From the NCBI RefSeq assembly GCF_050948175.1, contig NC_135201.1, forward strand, positions 9,052,001-9,116,000: DNA of 64,000 bases, given 5' to 3'. Under the pieces are notes generated by a model that saw only the letters and a program-made list of their open reading frames with translations, was not told the origin of the DNA and ran no database searches. Each line of letters starts with the position of its first letter. Position 1 is the first letter of the stretch. The stretch comes from Xylocopa sonorina. Taxonomy: Eukaryota > Arthropoda > Insecta > Hymenoptera > Apidae. Of the stretch, positions 61,201-64,000 are shown in pieces. Made by a program: the position numbers and the translations under genes.

Positions 61201-63850
61201 ACAGCACTCAATGGATCGTCCAACAAATAAATATCAGCCTGTCTATATAGAGATCTAGCTAAATTAATCCTAGCCTTTTGTCCTCCAGACAAGGAACTAC
61301 CTCTCTCCCCGACGATAGTTTGATCACCTTGTGAGAATTGCTTAAAATCTCGTAAGAGAGAACAAGCCTTAATAACCTTCTGATAGCGATGACGATCATA
61401 GGGTTGTCCAAAAAGAATATTCTGTCTAACAGTAGACCCAAAGACCCAAGCCTCTTGTCCAGCATAGCTCAGAGTTCCATTTACTTGTACATGGCCTTCG
61501 ACCACATCTATTTCTCCAAGAATGGCAGATAGAAAGGAACTTTTCCCAGCTCCAACCATACCTATCACAGCGTACATCTTTCCCCTATCTATTTCTAAGT
61601 TCAGACCCTCGAGTGTATTCTCAGATTGACTTGGTTCCCATCTAGCCGTTAAGTTCGTCATCTTCACCGCAAACGTTTCGTCGTTCACTACTGAAGAACG
61701 TTTCCTTTCTGGAAAACATGGAATACATTAATGAAATATTAGAAAATTGTAATTTATTAATATCTAGACTTGAAATTTTATCTTTTAAAATGTTATCTTT
61801 ATGCATATTTATCTATACGTATGAAACGTTTCTAAAGTCTTGAAATAGATGAAAATGCTAACCAGTCATAAGATTCGCCGTATTCTTCAGCAAATCGCTG
61901 GCAACAACTACCAGACCATTGTGCCTTCTCTTTTCCGAAGAATCATCCAGATTCTCGTAAACACCTACTTCATCATCGATATACGGTATATCCTGTTTGG
62001 AAGCTTTGTTGGATGCCTGTTTCGATACACTATTAATACTACCATTAATGCTTGTTGCAAATTTGTTTAAAGTAAATCCATTTTCCTGGAATTCCTCGTA
62101 CAACAGGAAATGTTGCAATCTTCTTACGGCCACCATACATTCAGCAATTTCCGCAAAACCTCGTACAAACATTCCAGACATTGTGTGCGCCAAAATATTA
62201 AAATACGATGAGAAAACGAACACCTTGTCGGCTGATAATTCGTTTCCAAATAATAACATACTAATTAGAGTACAGTAGAGGGCCATTCTTGTTGTAAACA
62301 AGTTGAAAGTCATATAAATGCCCCTAATGTAGGCACTTTTGGTAACGACTTGCAGTTCTAATTTACGAGCAGTTTCGATCAAAGCGCAGAACGGCTTTTC
62401 CCAAGCGTACATTTTAATCACTTGGACTCCTGATATTATTTCGTCCATTAAACGCACTCTTTCATCGGTTTTTATCGCAGTTTGTAGTCGAAACTTGGAA
62501 GACAATTTCCCCGTATACGCTGTAACATATAAATAACATTATAAGTATCTATCTCTCTCTCCCTCTCTCTCTATCTCAACACACACATGCATACATTTAT
62601 ATAGAGATATAAACAGACTTTTGCATCGACATTTATTTTCGGCTACTTCAATCTAAGAAAAACAACAATATCATTCTTCTGGTTAATCGCGAATACTTAT
62701 TGCAAAGATGCAATAATTTATAAATCTGTTTTAGCTATGTTTATAAAAATATCAATTCACACAAACATCCGCAACCCAGTAATTACATTACTGGAAACTT
62801 ACATTGAATCGGCACAACGACGAATACAGCGGCTATACCAATTAATCCAGCATATCCAGCTTCGGTATAAAGAAAGTACGCTATAATTAATGCTGAAAGT
62901 GGGGCTGACCACATGTGATGAATGAAAATGGAAACGAGATCAAATCTATTCACATCATTAGCCACTAAATTGACTACTTTTCCTGGTGCTGTTTCTCCGA
63001 GGGCTGTTTTGCTAAGTCGTAACGCCTATTGCATAAAAGGAAATAGCATGATTATTTTGTGCTTCCGTTTCAAAGATTATACATCGTAACGATATATATA
63101 ACAAGTTAGAAAATTATTTGGTGGGCTTGCTCTTTTAAATTACCTTTCGATACACCACAGAACAAGTGGCGACTCTGATTCTCGCACCAACGTGGAACGC
63201 GCCGAAAATTGCTTGATTAAGAGTAATCACATTCACAGCCGTTGCTATACAAATTCCAGCTGCATAAAGAAGCGCGGTCTCGTACGCTTCGTACGTTTCG
63301 TTCGTGCTTTTCTTGAAGTAACGTAGAAGCCCGCCCAGAAATATCGGTGTTCCCAATCTTCAAATTAATACGGTATATGGTCATAGAAATAAAATAAATT
63401 GAGGATACTGACATACTTTTAACTTATTCGTTTTAAATGGAGGCATCTTCGCATGATCACCTCGCAAATGGATATATAGAATAAAATATACCGAATAAAA
63501 AATTCATTTAATATCTGCATTAAGCCGAGCTTGCTGTACTCCCACAAAAAGGTACGGAAAATCGCTCTCAGTAGGCTGGCTCGCCTTTTGTGCTTCTTGG
63601 AATTTTCTAATTCGATTCTCCATTGTCTGCAAATCGTACGTTTATTAAATACTTTTTAAACGTTAGTAGCTCACAATATTTTATATACATACAAAATATT
63701 TAACTGAGAATGTATTAAATTATTAGTTAGGCTACCAACTTTTCTAATCGATCCCCCAGGACGTTTGACCGGTCAGTTTTCAAAGGATTATACAAATCAT
63801 CCGTCTGCAAAATCTTCTTGTAACCTGTCTTGAATAAGTCTATTGTCCAC
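58203..63850 (-). CDS. ABC transporter subfamily C, MRP4-type, copy 2 (5' end beyond the window)
   Basis: The visible exons encode the same TMD1-NBD1-TMD2-NBD2 layout as its downstream neighbour. The first exon seen (ending 63850) reads WTIDLFKTGYKKILQTDDLY (then NPL), the conserved segment just after the ABCC4 start region, so only a short N-terminus lies beyond position 64000. NBD1: Walker A GMVGAGKSS (near 61545), LSGGQ, YLLDDPLSAVD, ATHQLQYV. NBD2: Walker A GRTGAGKSS (near 59060), signature YSVGQRQ, LMLDEATANVD, IAHRLNTI. YSVGQ closely resembles the FSVGQ of human ABCC4. The C-terminus ends KQSYVAKYEQR with TGA at 58203-58205. A glutamate/aspartate-rich linker (GGTDDEEEDEDPEKLNDGLE) precedes TMD2. 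In NBD1 an intron splits LSA|VDTHV, a position lacking an intron in copy 1. Confidence 0.9.
62548..62577. repeat. CT microsatellite
   Basis: A CT/CCT run (about 30 bp) followed by a short CA stretch, in an intron of ABCC copy 2. Confidence 0.85.
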
Positions 63851-64000
63851 CTGCATGTCATCAAATGTAATGGATAATTTAGCATATGCATTTCACCAAG
63901 AAAATAAGCAATTAAATTGTCAACGGTATGTTATTGTAACCGGTTATTTAATTAATGGTAACACATTCAGATACGTTTACTCATCAACAATTAACACGGG

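Noticed and set aside
1..64000. CRISPR arrays, bacterial operons, tRNA or rRNA genes
   Set aside because: No regularly spaced direct repeats, no prokaryotic gene arrangement and no cloverleaf or rRNA motif were seen by eye; a tRNA scan could still find one I missed.

Overview
This is a 64-kb window of an AT-rich insect nuclear genome. Short GT-AG introns, insect-type gene models (bunched, hyperplastic discs, an l(2)03659-type ABCC pair) and moderate CpG content suggest Hymenoptera, but that placement is inference. I see no bacterial, plasmid or viral material. Ten protein-coding genes can be read, nine complete and one cut by the right edge. All gene calls come from reading translated exons against families known to me; no database was searched.

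Layout. 0.95-4.5 kb (+): a 14-exon secreted or membrane-tethered protein with a degenerate VWA-like region that I do not recognise. 4.8-6.7 kb (-): RCC1L (WBSCR16), a mitochondrial RCC1-repeat protein. 8.1-10.6 kb (+): long isoform of bunched (TSC22 family) with polyglutamine tracts. 12.0-25.5 kb (-): hyd/UBR5, a giant HECT E3 ligase with UBA, UBR box and MLLE domains. 27.6-29.9 kb (-): TIM44. 30.7-32.0 kb (-): neugrin. 33.3-39.4 kb (+): SF3B3. 42.0-45.7 kb (+): a single-pass membrane protein with LDLa modules at both ends and CUB-like modules between. 49.5-56.3 kb and 58.2-63.9+ kb (both -): two tandem ABCC/MRP4-type transporters.

Functional links. RCC1L, TIM44 and neugrin are all mitochondrial. 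RCC1L and neugrin homologues belong, in mammals, to the same 16S rRNA pseudouridylation/mitoribosome module, so finding both within 26 kb is notable. The two ABCC genes form a diverged tandem pair whose intron positions differ inside NBD1, arguing for an old duplication.

Structure beyond genes. A ~525-bp element with terminal inverted repeats and TA flanks sits in an intron of the first ABCC gene. SF3B3 has a 51-nt candidate cassette exon that would bring in an early stop, an intronic hairpin and a uORF. RCC1L contains a possible 39-nt intron. TIM44 and the CUB/LDLa gene appear to have start codons isolated by an intron placed immediately after ATG. The ABCC promoter region carries a perfect 14-bp palindrome centred on TTACGTAA. 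I found no convincing wholly new biological system; the nearest to undescribed is the 0.95-4.5 kb gene family.
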